A stretch of DNA of 64,000 bases from Atherix ibis (Eukaryota > Arthropoda > Insecta > Diptera > Athericidae): the NCBI GenBank assembly GCA_958298945.1, contig OY282610.1, positions 27,354,167 to 27,418,166 on the forward strand. Direction: 5' to 3'. A program made the translations under genes and the position numbers. The notes beneath the pieces are model-generated. The model was not told the origin of the DNA and searched no databases. It worked only from the letters and a program-made list of their open reading frames with translations. Shown in pieces: positions 1-11,040 of the stretch; position 1 is the first letter of the stretch, and each line of letters begins with the position of its first letter.

Positions 1-75
1 CAACGGTCGCCAAATTTCAGTGTCTGACGCGGCAAGAGGTCCTGTTCGAACCACATAGCATCCATATACGTATTT
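1..75 (+). repeat. Dispersed repeat fragment, second copy at 33,705-33,775 inverted
   Basis: The first 60 or so bases match the reverse complement of about 33,705-33,775. Shared words are CAACGGTCGCC, AATTTCA, TGTCTGA and GGCAAGAGGTCC. The copy here lacks about 17 bp present in the other. The fragment starts at the window edge, so the element it belongs to is not seen whole. The other copy lies inside a 60-codon reading frame of no recognised family. I cannot name the element. Confidence 0.5.
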
Positions 76-299
76 TTTTAATCCCAGACCTTAAATATGC
101 TCTGTACATATTTTGCTTATATACCATATTAAATTAGTTTTTACTGACTAAGTATAGGGTGCGGTTTATGTTACAGGTTGAATTTTTTTCTTAATAACTT
201 TTAAACCAAATATAAATTTATAATTTATAATTTATTAATTGATTATATGGTCATTATCTTATTGGCGGACTTCTGGTATTTTTTCAGCGTTTAATGGTT

Positions 300-588
300 A
301 GAATGTTGTCCACAAGCATCGAGACTATTAGAGTGCACCTTCTTTTTTAAAGTACCTCCATACGAAGAAATCGGGAGGATTCAAATCGGGAGAGCGTGGG
401 GGCTAGTCCATATCACCACTTTCATCGTAGCTGTGTGTGATGTGGCACCGTATTGTTGAAACCACATGGTCTGTAGGCCTAATTGGTCCAATTCGGTTAA
501 AAGAAAGTTTTTCAACATACCCCGATGGTGGTCTCCAATAACTATTGCCAGCATCTTCCTAAGAAAAATGGCTCAATTATGCCGCACC
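300..588 (-). pseudogene. DD41D-like Tc1/mariner transposase remnant, C-terminal half (split by hAT)
   Basis: Read on the minus strand, this shows the second and third catalytic blocks of a Tc1/mariner transposase: a WFQQYGATSHTA-like stretch, then PRSPDLNPPDFFVWRYFK near 345-405. Family members have QQDGA at the second block, so the catalytic Asp has become Tyr here. Several frameshifts are present. The N-proximal half of the same transposase resumes at 3744, after the hAT insertion. With the hAT and one copy of its 8-bp duplication removed, the two halves form one continuous degenerate coding stretch. It is non-functional. Confidence 0.65.
581..588. repeat. hAT target-site duplication, left copy
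   Basis: GCCGCACC directly precedes the left terminus CAGTGTTG. The same eight bases follow the right terminus at 3736-3743. Eight-base-pair duplications are characteristic of the hAT superfamily. Confidence 0.93.
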
Positions 589-3500
589 CAGTGTTGGGCG
601 GTGTAGTCTACCTCACGTAAACAACGTCATTGTTTACGCGTAGACAATAGGTGTATACAATGATTTAATGTCTACTCCTTTTGTTTACACGTAGACAATT
701 AAGGCTATTAATTTTTGTATTACCTGAAAAGTCAAATCAAATAGTGTGAGATAGAGATAGATCATGATCAATTACGATGAGATTCTCGATCTTTTCCAGA
801 AGTATAACCAACCTTAATTCGTGTATTATTAAAAGATGAAAAAAAAAACACAAAAAACCTGAGAAACAAACATTTAAAAAGAAATAAAAAATTTATTTTT
901 AATATGCATTGAAAACAATCTTTTAAATTCTATTAATTATTAAATCTTCTTCATCTTCAGCGCCAATTGCATCGGCAATCCTTAGAGAATAATAAAGATG
1001 GAGTAGTTTTTTTGACCTTTCAAATGTTAGCCGATTCCGAATAGGTGAATGTACGTTTGCCCAGCTTGAAAATACTCTCTCTATTTGGGCAGATGATGCA
1101 GGTATACGCAATAACTTTATTGCAAGTTTGGCCAAATTTGGATGTTTCATTTCAGCCGTATTCCAAAATACAAGCGGTTTTGTAATTTTTTTTTCATACA
1201 GCATTCTGAAGAAAGTGGTTCGATTTCTAAAACTGTCCCAGTCTTCGATTCCAGTTCCATCAAGGAGCTTAAAAAGAAAGTTGTTAATCTTATCATTTTG
1301 TATGCTACTCAGTTTATTATTATCGTAATGTGGATGCAAATAAAACGCAGTTAGAGCATATTCATTGAGTGCCATATCTATTCTTGATTTTAATGTTTTA
1401 GAAAATTTAGGCTCAAATTTAACAGGCAGTCTTATATTCAGCCAAAGATCAACTGCATCTGCCACAGAACATTCAGATGACTGACACCTATTGATCAAGT
1501 TACATATAGGGTCAAAAAGATTTAGATTTTCTTTCACCGTTTCAATAAAATCATCATCAAAAAGTAATTTGACAACAACTTGTTTAACTTTATTGATTTG
1601 AGAATCAGCAGCGATAATTTTCATATGTGACCAATTTTGTACCAAGGATTTGTACGAATCACGATATGAGCACCATCTGGTATCACAGGGAAGTTTTATT
1701 CTGCTGCCAAATCAGCTTGCTTAAACTCTTTTAAAATTGTAGTAACTTTTTCTGTCAATTTTTTGTCTAAAACGTCTTTGGCCAATAAGTTTCCGGTGTG
1801 GCTACTACAATTACTATGCCAAACGAAGTGCTTTGTTAATTTCCCCATTTTAACCATAGCACTAGCATTATCGGATACAACTGCATAAATATTTGTAGAA
1901 TACAATGTTTTAGCAATGTCTACTGATTCTGACACAATTTCTGCCAATTTTTCTGCTGTCTCAGATTCTCCTGTTAAATCCCACGCTTCTAGGAATGCCT
2001 GTTCTCCACTTGCATTATGTATCATCGACACGACCGTTTTAGTATTGCTAGAGCAATTCTTCCAACCGTCAATTAAAAGCACGGATTCCAAGCTAATTGA
2101 TTCTTTTGCTGACGAAATACACTTTTGGTATGCATTATCTAGCAAGGTTGTTGACAGAGCTTTTCTTCCGGGAATCTTTTTCGCGTATCCAACTTGTCCA
2201 TATAGCTAGAAACTGATATAATATTTTTGCTGCTCATCGATCTCTTTTTATTTTTGGCGGAAGTTGACGGATAGTCCAATGATGATGTACTTTTGCTCTG
2301 GCCGCTATTGGAATGAATTGACTTTGAAGTTGAAGCTTGTAAGTTTTTTGAAAATCCAAGACATGAGTTTGGTCTTGAAAATGAAAACGCACTTTCGTTT
2401 GAAGAGGATATGTAAGATCGAGTACTCAATTCACTAGAACTTGCAATTGCAGTACCTGAACTTAGACAACCTTCATCATTGTCATCGCTCTCAAAAACCA
2501 TTCCCTGAAATAAGCGTGGAAGATAAATATTTAAAAAATATATTTTAGAAAGACGAATTTTTTTTACTAACACATAAGCTCGCTGCATTATCAGCTGGTA
2601 CCTTTACAGAAATTTGTTGGTCTGCATTCTACAAAAGAAAATAACATTCAAATAAAACATCACACTTGAATTTTAAAAATCTACCGTCTCTAAACTGTTG
2701 AAATTTGTTAGCTCATGGTCTTGGGTTTCAAGAACAAATATATTAAATGCATCATCTTCGCGTATATCACTTAATTCGCCACTAGGTTCATTAGATATTT
2801 GTACCGATTCTAATTGGTTTTTAAGCTTACACACATTTCTAAACAGAGAAGGTACATCAGTTTCATGCATCACATTTAAATATTAAATAAAATCATTACA
2901 ACAATTATATAATATTTGAGATTTTAATTAAGTTACAGTTGAGCTTACCTATGTCCTCTCAAGCGACTTTCTGCGGTATTAAGCAGGTTTTTTTTACATT
3001 GTCTGCAAGTTGCTACATATTTATTATTTAGTTTTGCCAAAGTAAATCCAAGCTCATGGAAAGCTTTATTTTTTGGTCTTCCAGGCATATTTAGTTTTTA
3101 GATTTTTATAATATTGATTCACAAAACACTTTTGTACTTAATTGTAATTCTATATTTATAAGCCAAATATATTAAACTTACTATATCCCGCCCAAGTCTA
3201 GACCGACCAAGCCCATTCCATTGTAGACTTGTTGAGTGTTTTCTTGAAGATATTTACCCAACTAATAACGAGTCGCTAAAGTTGCGCTGACATAATTCGG
3301 AAATTATTACATTTTCTGAACGAAATTCTGACTTTTGCTGGAAACAGCTGTGATATTATGTGGAATATGTGCCGCACCGCATACACATACATAACGAACT
3401 TTTAACTTTGGCGCTCCGGGTTAGAAAAAACTCATATGATAATAATTTTCATTATATCTGTGCGTCAGACTGTGAGTGAGTGACTATTGAATGTGGGTGT

Positions 3501-3735
3501 AAGTAGAAGTGTCATTGTGTTGCTCATGGTATGGTGAGTATGGGGAATGGATGGATGGTTGCTGGTGAAATCAATGAGCACACCAAAATTGACATGACAT
3601 TAAAAAAACCATTGTCGACATACTCGACATAGTCAACGGCATTGTCGACATTGTCTACCATGATCTGTATTGTCTACGCTATTGTTTACGGCAAAGCGTA
3701 GACAATTAAAGTCTACGCGTAGAGGAACAACACTG
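589..3735 (-). mobile_element. hAT DNA transposon, 3147 bp, complete ends
   Basis: The element begins CAGTGTTG and ends CAACACTG, giving 8-bp perfect terminal inverted repeats, and is flanked by GCCGCACC on both sides. Both subterminal regions (about 605-700 and 3600-3725) are crowded with variants of GTCTACGC and GTTTACGCGTAGAC in both orientations, the arrangement expected of transposase-binding subterminal repeats. The interior carries one minus-strand transposase gene with a BED zinc finger at its start and an hAT dimerisation domain at its end. It is inserted in an older Tc1/mariner-type transposase. Perfect ends and duplication suggest fairly recent insertion, although the transposase is no longer intact. 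Confidence 0.92.
923..3088 (-). pseudogene. hAT transposase gene, spliced, with two apparent frameshifts
   Basis: A four-exon model fits on the minus strand: 3088-2949, 2838-2685, 2628-2572, and 2504 down to 923, with GT-AG introns. Exon 1 (start MPGRPKNKAF) holds the cysteine pair of a BED zinc finger (CRQC). The splice to exon 2 supplies the His and Cys of the finger as HRNVC, which supports that junction. A Ser-rich linker follows. The catalytic core includes LLIDGWKNCSSNTK, VVSDNASAMVK and, past 1690, KLPCDTRW. The C-terminus has the hAT dimerisation motif RIPASSAQIERVFS. The frame shifts by one base near 2180 (after an A run) and again near 1693, where KQADLAAE meets a stop. Without those shifts the length would be ordinary for the family. 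Probably non-autonomous. Confidence 0.82.
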
Positions 3736-3743
3736 GCCGCACC
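3736..3743. repeat. hAT target-site duplication, right copy
   Basis: GCCGCACC directly follows the right terminus CAACACTG and is identical to 581-588. Confidence 0.93.
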
Positions 3744-3990
3744 ATACAGTTACACGACGTGGGTGTAGTGGTCTTTGGTGTATCAGTTGAGGGTTTTCAG
3801 CGCCCCAATAGCAGATATTCTATAAGTCGAAGTGGATTTCGTCACTCAAAATAATTTTTTTGACAAAAATGATGGTCGTCTATACCGAGCAGTTGCGTCT
3901 GGTAAAAAAAGCAAATTATTTTTTGAGAATTTTTAACAAACAAGATGGAGGTATTCGCCGACGGCTTCGATGAGAGGTACCCTGACATTC
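3744..3990 (-). pseudogene. DD41D-like transposase remnant, N-proximal half
   Basis: The minus-strand translation shows LSDEIHFDL (first catalytic Asp block), then CYWGAENPQLIHQRPLHPRR and VTVWCGI. These correspond to FSDEAHFHL, CQFWCEENPQIIHEHPLY and LTVWCGFW in the family A copies at 6.4 and 29.7 kb. A stop lies in the middle. It is the upstream half of the transposase at 300-588, separated from it by the hAT. The sequence toward 3990 is too degenerate to call. Confidence 0.65.
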
Positions 3991-3999
3991 AGCAATAAT

Positions 4000-4295
4000 T
4001 TTCAAAATTTTATTCATTACACGCTAAATGGTTGACTTGCTCGATACACGAGGTCTGTTTTCTTGTTCCCGAAACAGATTCTTTGATCCATTTTTTTGAA
4101 TGGGCAAAAATCGAAGACGATCCAAAACACGTGCAATCAAAGCAGCTGTCAAAAATTAACTGAACATTCAAAATGGCCGATCTTTTCGGCATAAGTGAAA
4201 GACATGAGTACTAACCTAACGCCAAAAAATTAAAAATCGAATAAACGTAACCCGCGGAAATTCAAAATTCGCTATACTTTTTGAACTGACCTCGT
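4000..4295 (-). mobile_element. Mariner 5'-terminal fragment, same family as 35,850-36,658
   Basis: About 4120-4295 aligns with 36,490-36,658. Shared features are the end GACCTCGTA, a CCGCGGAAATT/CCGTGGAAATT block, an ATG (4205-4203) in the context GACATGAGTAC, and AAAGCAGCTGTCAAAAAT. The outer end carries the terminal inverted repeat TACGAGGTC. Only the 5' end and the first twenty or so codons are recognisable; the transposase body is missing. The 60-codon frame at 4010-4192 is not a real gene. The fragment directly abuts the remains of the DD41D-like element. Confidence 0.6.
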
Positions 4296-5094
4296 ATGAT
4301 TATCACTAAAAAAGTCACGTATGATTCTCCGTCGTCGTTTGTGGCGTTATTTTAAGTCGTCGTTTGTGGCGTTAACTGCTCAATATGTTCGTGCTCAAAC
4401 ACAATTATCTATGGTCTTAGTTGCATATATCTATGCTTAAAACTAAACTGAATTCTAGACTTAAAAAAATTAGATAAAGGAAGGTTCAGAAAAAGTGGAT
4501 ATTAGGAGTTTGGGATTTTAGGAATTTTGTTTTGCTTCCATTAACCACGATAGAAATGGTAAGACGTAGAGGTAATCATTGCACGAGTAACTGTTTTGAA
4601 TGGCTTGAGTATTGATCCTTTCGAATGACCGTTGAATAATTGGCTTGGTATGATCTATTAAATGCACAATAAAGTTTTTAGTTAGAGCTTTTCTGATATA
4701 TAATCGTATATTGCAGTAGTCAGAGCTAAGTTTAAAAGGCATTTACTGCAGACTGACCTTTTGAACACATGGATTTTATTGACATACGTTTTCGAAAAAA
4801 GTAAAAATAGAAAGGTATGAATAGTCCTTTTGGATTTTTGCTAAGTTAGCTCAACATGCGGGTTCAATTTAAATATTGACTAGATAATATATTTCAGTTG
4901 ATTCAAGAACGAATTTTCCTCGGTCCGTAAGTGCTGGGACTACGAAAGCAGAATAGATTATATTAATTAAGATTGACCGACAAGTTCCAGTTATCATAAT
5001 AGTTTATAATTTAAAAAGTACAATAGGTCCTGTGATCTCTTTAAAGTTAATTTGGTGGATTTACTTTTAGCATAAATAAAAGTGTTGTATGCAT
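4296..5094. other. No gene; short direct repeat and possible retroelement debris
   Basis: A 19-bp direct repeat GTCGTCGTTTGTGGCGTTA occurs at 4331-4349 and 4356-4374. The minus-strand frame at 4518-4742 (74 codons) lies downstream of the RT fragment at 5095-5207 in the same orientation and may be its degraded continuation, but no RT motif can be read in it. Nothing else was recognised. Confidence 0.4.
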
Positions 5095-5207
5095 ACAATA
5101 TCAATTGTCCTTTTGGGATTGTTCAGTATATCTGCAGTGTATATTGAATAGAGCAATGAGCCTAATTCGGAGCCTTGTGGAACTCCTCTCTTTATTGAAA
5201 AGAATCA
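5095..5207 (-). pseudogene. Jockey-like reverse transcriptase fragment
   Basis: The minus-strand translation contains RGVPQGSELGSLLYSIYTAD, the GVPQGS block that precedes the catalytic YADD in Jockey-type non-LTR retrotransposons. The catalytic box itself is not seen: the frame ends at a stop about twenty codons later. It joins, without a recognisable 5' end, a DD41D-like fragment at 5208, so it is either a truncated insertion or the product of a deletion. Confidence 0.6.
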
Positions 5208-5375
5208 CAAAGCATCAAAATCACTTGTAAAAAAGTTCTGCTTCATTTCTTCATATCGCTCACCAGTCACCGTAACAGAATTGCCAATAGTGTCCTTAAA
5301 GATATTTGGACCAATTACATCTCCAACCTCCAAAAACCGAACCACACTACACAGTTACTCTGCAGTGATGCAGTG
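5208..5375 (-). pseudogene. DD41D-like transposase fragment
   Basis: The minus-strand reading gives VTVWCG in a broken frame, then GDVIGPNIFKDTIGNSVTV and TGERYEEMKQNFFTS. These match the IIGPPYFFQIEAGNTVTV and AERYRSMITNFL blocks of the better-preserved copies at 6.5 and 29.9 kb, between the first and second catalytic Asp. Only this central block survives, and it is cut off by the Jockey-like fragment. Confidence 0.55.
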
Positions 5376-5836
5376 ATCTCATTCGTGAATTATCTTTCAT
5401 CTCAAAATACGTTTTTTATAACTTATTATCCATTTCCTGTAAGAAACAGAATTTTAACTTTTTCGCTTCATTGCCGCCGACGCATATGATACCTGGGCTG
5501 AAGTTTCTGTATTATCTAAATTTCGTTCGGTTTTTAATGCAAATCTTATATGGTCAAGCTTTGATCTAAATCGTAAACTAATTCCATATCCTTCAAAATT
5601 TTTAGCTATACGATAAAGAGTACATTTTCAAGTACATTATTTCAAGCTATAATTTTCATTAAATATTTTACACTCTTAATATTCCGAAAAAATTTCTCTT
5701 AGCAACACAGTAAATAATAATTGAAGAGTGTTAGAAATTTTCCAATGACTGTTAATTATGAACTGACAAAATGGCAGTTATCCGAAATGGCATCAAAATC
5801 AAAACCGTAAATCTACTTCAAGAATTAATAATATAG

Positions 5837-7086
5837 AGTTTTCCAATAAGAGTAATATGATTTCTAAGTGACGTTTCGGCCATTTATAATATGTCATGAT
5901 CTGTCTTTTTTTTTCATTGTATTCAGTAATGTTTACAATTTTATCATAAAGAGATATACGCAAGAAATACGTTTGCAAATTATTCAATTTTATTACCAAA
6001 ATAATCGTTTTCCAATTGCAACTTTTCGTGCGCTTTTGCCATTTTGTGGGCGTAATAATCGTCCAACTGTGCTCGCTATTCGTCGAATTGCAAAAAATTT
6101 CGAGCGTACATAATTTTCAAGTGCCAATAAGACAAATAACCGCTGGAAGTAATAAAAATATTGCTGCCGTTCAGGCAAGTGTTGCTGAAGATCGCAATTC
6201 GTCGATTCCAAGACGTTCTCAAAAACTGGGACTGTCTCAAACCACAACCTGGCGGATTTTGAGAACGGATTTGGGCTTTCATGCATATAAAATTGTTATC
6301 ACTCAAGAACTGAAGCCATTGGATCACCGTAAACGACGTGAATTTACTGATTTTGTCTTGGAACAACTTGAAAACGATAACGATTTTTTTAAGAAAATCA
6401 GCTTCTCCGATGAGGCTCACTTTCATCTGAGTGGTGCGGTAAATAAACAAAACTGTCAATTCTGGTGCGAAGAAAATCCACAAATTATTCATGAACATCC
6501 ATTATATTCACCTAAATTGACAGTTTGGTGTGGTTTTTGGTCTGGTGGCATCATCGGTCCTCCGTACTTCTTTCAAATTGAAGCTGGTAACACCGTTACT
6601 GTCATAGCAGAGAGGTATAGATCGATGATAACTAACTTTTTATGGCCGAAATTGGAAGAAGTTGATCTTAACAACATTTGGTTCCAACAAGACGGGGCTA
6701 AGTGCCACACAGCACGTGCAACAACCGAATTATTGTGAGAAAAATTTAGAGATTCAAATATTTCAAGAAATTGTTACATTGAATGGCCTCCAAGAAGTTG
6801 TGATTTAACACCATTAGATTATTTCTTGTGGGGTTATTGGAAGTCATTGGTCTTAAGCAATAAACCAGACTCTCTTCAAACTTTAGAAGTCAATATTGAA
6901 CGTGCTATTCATGACATACGACTTGATTTAGTGGAAGAAGTCGTGCAGGCCATTTGAATGACATTTTATTCAGAACTTAATTGTATCGATTGTACTTCAC
7001 ATTAAATAAAAAACATTTGAATTTTCTTAACAATTAGTGTATTTTTTTAAAAAGAGAAATCATATCACTTTTATTTGAAAACCCTT
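5837..7086 (+). mobile_element. DD41D-type Tc1/mariner element, family A copy 1
   Basis: The left end has GAGTTTTCCAATAAGAGTAA and continues TATGATTTCT. The reverse complement of the right end has GGGTTTTCAAATAAAAGTGA and continues TATGATTTCT, giving imperfect inverted repeats of about 30 bp. A TA lies just outside the left end; the right flank is mutated. The second copy (29,172-30,420) is highly similar throughout. A 5'-truncated Jockey insertion follows about 45 bp downstream. Confidence 0.8.
5945..6980 (+). pseudogene. Family A DD41D transposase, broken
   Basis: The helix-turn-helix part (RYTQEIRLQIIQFYYQNN) starts where copy 2 has ATGGAGAGA; here the ATG has become ATA. A deletion of about 11 bp near 6113 shifts the frame into the long stretch ending at 6738. 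This carries ASVAEDRNSSIPRRSQ, FSDEAHFHLSG (first Asp) and WFQQDGAKCHTA (second Asp). A TGA at 6736-6738 replaces the CAA of copy 2. Beyond it, WPPRSCDLTPLDYFLWG holds the third Asp. In copy 2, 41 residues separate the second and third Asp, the spacing of the DD41D (rosa/Visitor) group. The protein cannot be made from this copy. Confidence 0.82.
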
Positions 7087-7130
7087 CAGTAAAAAATTAG
7101 TATAAAAAAATAATAAAATCCTTAATGATC

Positions 7131-8690
7131 TTTTTTTTTTGTTTTTTTATTTTTTTTATTTTAAATGATATCTACAACTACTTATGGTAGTAACAAGCAG
7201 ATTTTTTACGGGAATATACAAGGACATGAAGAAATGTGGAGGAAAACACCCATCGATGTTACCTCTAGAACAGAGTAATTTTATTTTATAATTTTAGAGA
7301 ATCTCTCGGCCATCGCCGTTTTAAACGTCGATGGGTATATACTGGAAGGGTGGGAGTGAAAAGTTCTCTTCCTAAAGGATTAGGGTGGAAGGATAGATGC
7401 GAATGGAATTTTTTATATCGGGAGATGCATAGTTCACGAACAAATGGAACATTTAGGTCACGGTGGATAACAGTGTTTCGGACATAAAAGTGGGCATTGA
7501 TAATTTTACGAAGGATTCGGGACTGTAGGGATTGGATTGGAAGGGAGTTGGAATGCTTAGTCGAACCCCAAAGTTCTAGACCATATGTCCATATTGGTTT
7601 CAGAACCGTATTGTACAGTAATAGTTTACTTGGTGTTGTAAGTTTCGATTTGCTGTCTAGGAGACGTAAGAATTGTTTGTATCGTCCGTTAAGTTCACGT
7701 CTTTTAGTTTTCGTATGAAGGTTCCAGGTTAACCGTTTGTCGAATATAAGTCCAAGGTAACGTACGCTATTTTTGTGTGGAATAATACTGCCGTTTAGGG
7801 TTATGTCGGGAATTTGTTCTCGGCAGAGTGTGAAAGTTACATGAGCAGATTTTTGCTCATTTACCTTCACTCTCCACCTTTTGAACCAAGTTTCTAAGGA
7901 GTGGATATGGTTTCTGTAGGATACTAATGGCTGTGGAAGGATCTTTGTGATGTGTAAGGATGTCTGTATTATCAGCATATGTTGCGGTTAGGATGTTGTT
8001 GTGGCAAGGAATATCGTGGGTATAAATGTTATATAGGATAGGACCTAGGAGACTTCCTTGAGGGACACCGGCGGAAATTGGATAAATGTCAGAGTACTCA
8101 ATATTTTCAGCTACCTGAAAATATCGGTCTGAGAGATAAGATTTAAGGATGTGGAAATAACCCGAGGGTAGGACTCGCTGCAACTTCCAAAGCAATCCAG
8201 GGTGCCATACATGATCGAAAGCATGCGAAATGTCAAGAAACACGCCTGGGCAGTATTCCTTTCGCTCTAGCGAACACGCTATGTAGTCAACTACGCGATG
8301 ACACTGCTGGATAGTGGAATGCTCAGGTCGAAATCCAAACTGATGCTGAGGAATGACACCCTCGGTTTCAAAAAAGGGATAAAGGCGTTTTAGGATTAAT
8401 TTTTCTAGGATTTTTGATAACATGGGAAGGAGGCTTATAGGTCTATATGAGGTAGGAAGGTTTTTGGGCTTATTGGGTTTTGGGATCATCTTAATTATGG
8501 AAAACTTCCACAGGGAAGGAAAAAATGATGTGCGGAGGATACTATTATAAATATAGGTTATAAGGAAGAGGGTTTTTTTGGAAATTTGTTTCAGGATTTC
8601 TAAAGTTATTAGGTCATATCCTGGGGCTTTTTTATTGGAAAGGTGTTCTATTGTGAATTCCTGAATGATCTGAATAAGTATTTTTTAGTT
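7131..8690 (-). mobile_element. 5'-truncated Jockey-like non-LTR retrotransposon with poly(A) tail
   Basis: The minus-strand coding stretch ends at 7286. It is followed by about 120 bp of 3' sequence and an A-rich tail (poly-T at 7131-7170 on the plus strand). The 5' end is cut within the reverse transcriptase near 8690. Truncation plus an A tail is the usual outcome of target-primed reverse transcription. A shorter copy of its 3' coding part lies at 35,690-35,815. Confidence 0.82.
7286..8680 (-). pseudogene. Jockey-like reverse transcriptase, C-terminal two thirds
   Basis: Blocks in order: HLSNKKAPGYDLIT, MIPKPNKPKNLPTSYRPISL, HQFGFRPEHSTIQQ, VFLDISHAFDHVWHPGLLWK (palm Asp), AGVPQGSLLGPILYNIYTHD, TATYADNTDIL, then in another frame KSAHVTFTL, VRYLGLIFDKRLTW and LYNTVLKPIWTYGLELWG. 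The catalytic YADD reads YADN, so the second Asp is lost. The two frames overlap at 7857-7978, with a one-base shift after STAISIL. The endonuclease domain and first ORF are absent because of 5' truncation. The block order and the LKPIWTYGLELWG thumb motif are typical of the Jockey clade. Confidence 0.85.
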
Positions 8691-10689
8691 TTTTCTATTA
8701 TTTGCTATTTTTATCAAATCTTAATAATGAAAAATTTTTGAAAATTACTATATGGAAAAGGATATGTTCAGGAGGATATGGAAGGAACTATATATAGTAT
8801 GCTATTTGGTTGAAATTATGGTTGATTGATTTATCATAATGACTCGGAGCCGAACTAACGAGCACAATAAATACTGAAACTTTTCATAAAAGGTTTTTTT
8901 TTACTTTTTAATATTGGTTGGTTTTTTTTATTATTATTCATATAATATTTATAGTTAATTTTTCATATTGTCAATAATAACGTAATCGAAAATCATAATC
9001 GCAACCGTGTAATCGAATGTTTTTCATTAAATAAACAGACCATGTGGCTATGGGTTACTCATTCGATAGACCACTGTACACATGTTCGAAATCTGAATGG
9101 CATATTAGCCGAGAAATAATAATAAAAATTTTAATAATAGTTGTAGTATTGGAAATAGGGCATAGTATTGGCTAGCAGTTGTTGTAAGGCTAGTAGGCCA
9201 ATAATCTAGAATCCATAAGGCAATAAGCCATTTCTCATTATATTGTGTACATTGGACAACTGCACTCGGCCGGTTAACAAAGGACCAACTAAATTAAATG
9301 TCGCCGAAACAAGATCTATTACCTCGAGAATTTCATTTGCCGACAATCAATAATATCCCAAATTGAATATTGTGACTTCCATTAAAGTGCATTATTGTAT
9401 GAGTTATAAAGTGCAGTTGCCAACCCAGTTATCGCATAGGCGATAACTCCACTTTTGATATCTCCTCGCACACATACCCCTTTGTAGGGTCAATTCTGGA
9501 TTTTATTTGACTGTGAATAGTAACTGAGACCCTACCCCTTCCTTTTATATATATATATATATATATAGCTGCATACAGACTCATACGAATGACTATCTGA
9601 TATATGAGGTCCTTTATGCACAATGGTTTCGGGCTGGCTATCTTTGCCCATCGACTATGTCGAACTTGTTCGAACATACGCTGCTGTACTTATCTTTCGG
9701 AATGTAATTTATGTAAATAATAGACTCCTTAGAGAATAGAGCCAAAGGAATTTAATGCACTTTTGATTTCAACAGAAACTTTAACCAATAACGATGGTAG
9801 GACAAATAATCCAATCGAATAATAATAATGCAAAAAGGATGAATATGACTAGCGGTCATATCCTGACTGAATAGTAGTTTTTCTTCTTCTTTTATTAGAT
9901 ACGTCGTTATTTTTCTTTAATAATAAATTTTATCTATTTTTTATTGCATCTAAAATATATTGTAGAAAAAAATTATAAAGTTTCATTTTGAGTGAAATTC
10001 ATTTTGATAAAGTTTTCGATAAATTTTTACCTTCTCATAGCAAATTGTTAATTGTGGTCGTATCCTTTTAACGAGACTTGTTTTAAATTTGATTGAATTC
10101 AAGCATAAGAATTTTTTTTTCGTTTTAACGTTGGTTGGTATTTGGCGAAGGGAAGGGAGATAATCTTTAATTTTTCTCCTTTTCATACTATTTCCTCACA
10201 ACTAAGCTTCTTGATTATGTCGGCTGAGTGTTTAACAATCACTCTTCTATATGCCATTTTTCCAAAATCTGGCAACGGTGTTGATCGTCAAACGTTTCCA
10301 AGTTGCTTTCTTTCTTTAGTATGGCATGGTTATTGAAAAAGGCTTGATCTGCCACATAATCACACTTTGTTATAGCTTATGGTATAGCATCCATAACTAA
10401 TTAGAAATTAGACCTAATAGCGGTCCACTTCTCCATGATATCCTATGTAGTATGTGGATATGTTAGGAATGAGGTTATGCGTCCATCTTCATTTAGTCGT
10501 TAAATCTCAATGTCAGTAGCATTTCGCTTCTGTCTCGTTTCTTTCCATTTTGCTGATGATAAGTCGATGGATTTCTTTTTCTTCTCATCCTGGATGCTTG
10601 ATCCTCAGACCTCTCTTACTCTCTAAAAGCTCAATCGGCTTTTTTAAAGACAAGGAATGTTCTTCAGGGAAAAAGTATGCTTCAACAAT
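8691..10689. other. Intergenic, no gene recognised; TA microsatellite
   Basis: No conserved protein block was found on either strand. A perfect TA run lies at about 9545-9567. Reading frames here are short and show no domain. Confidence 0.5.
9545..9567. repeat. (TA)n microsatellite
   Basis: An uninterrupted TA dinucleotide run of about eleven units. Confidence 0.9.
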
Positions 10690-11040
10690 GGACTGCCGTC
10701 ACCCATTCATTTAGTTGCTTTGACTTCTGACAAAATTGGGGCTGCATAGAATAACATAAAACTGCTCACGGTGAACAAGAGTCTGCATTGGCTCCGTCAG
10801 AGCCCTTTTTGTGGTGAGGCTTGTTCCTCACTTCCCTAAGACAGATGACAGCTAAGATACTCACAAGCCGACTTGCCTTTTCAACAGCGATTTTTAGATG
10901 TTCCCCAAAGTTCAACCTGGCGTCTATCTGAAATTTCACGTATCGAAGCGACGGCTGTGAAATTTGATCGAAGTCACCAATGCTGAGGACAAATATCTCT
11001 TTTTCTTTCCAGCTGGTCACCGGTCCCTTGGCGGTGACAT
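10690..11040 (-). pseudogene. R1-like reverse transcriptase thumb-region fragment
   Basis: The frame at 10,766-11,020 includes SQPSLRYVKFQIDARLNFGE and HLKIAVEKASRLVSILA, the block after the catalytic palm in R1-clade elements (compare LRYLGV.ID.RL.F..HL...). The palm part of an R1-like element lies upstream in the same orientation at 12,300-13,310. The two are separated by a plus-strand DD41D element, so they may be parts of one insertion, with some sequence lost. Confidence 0.68.

Noticed and set aside
6076..6498. 140-codon minus-strand frame, and its counterpart at 29,458-29,832
   Set aside because: Antisense shadows of the family A transposase. Their mutual similarity only reflects that the two element copies are related.
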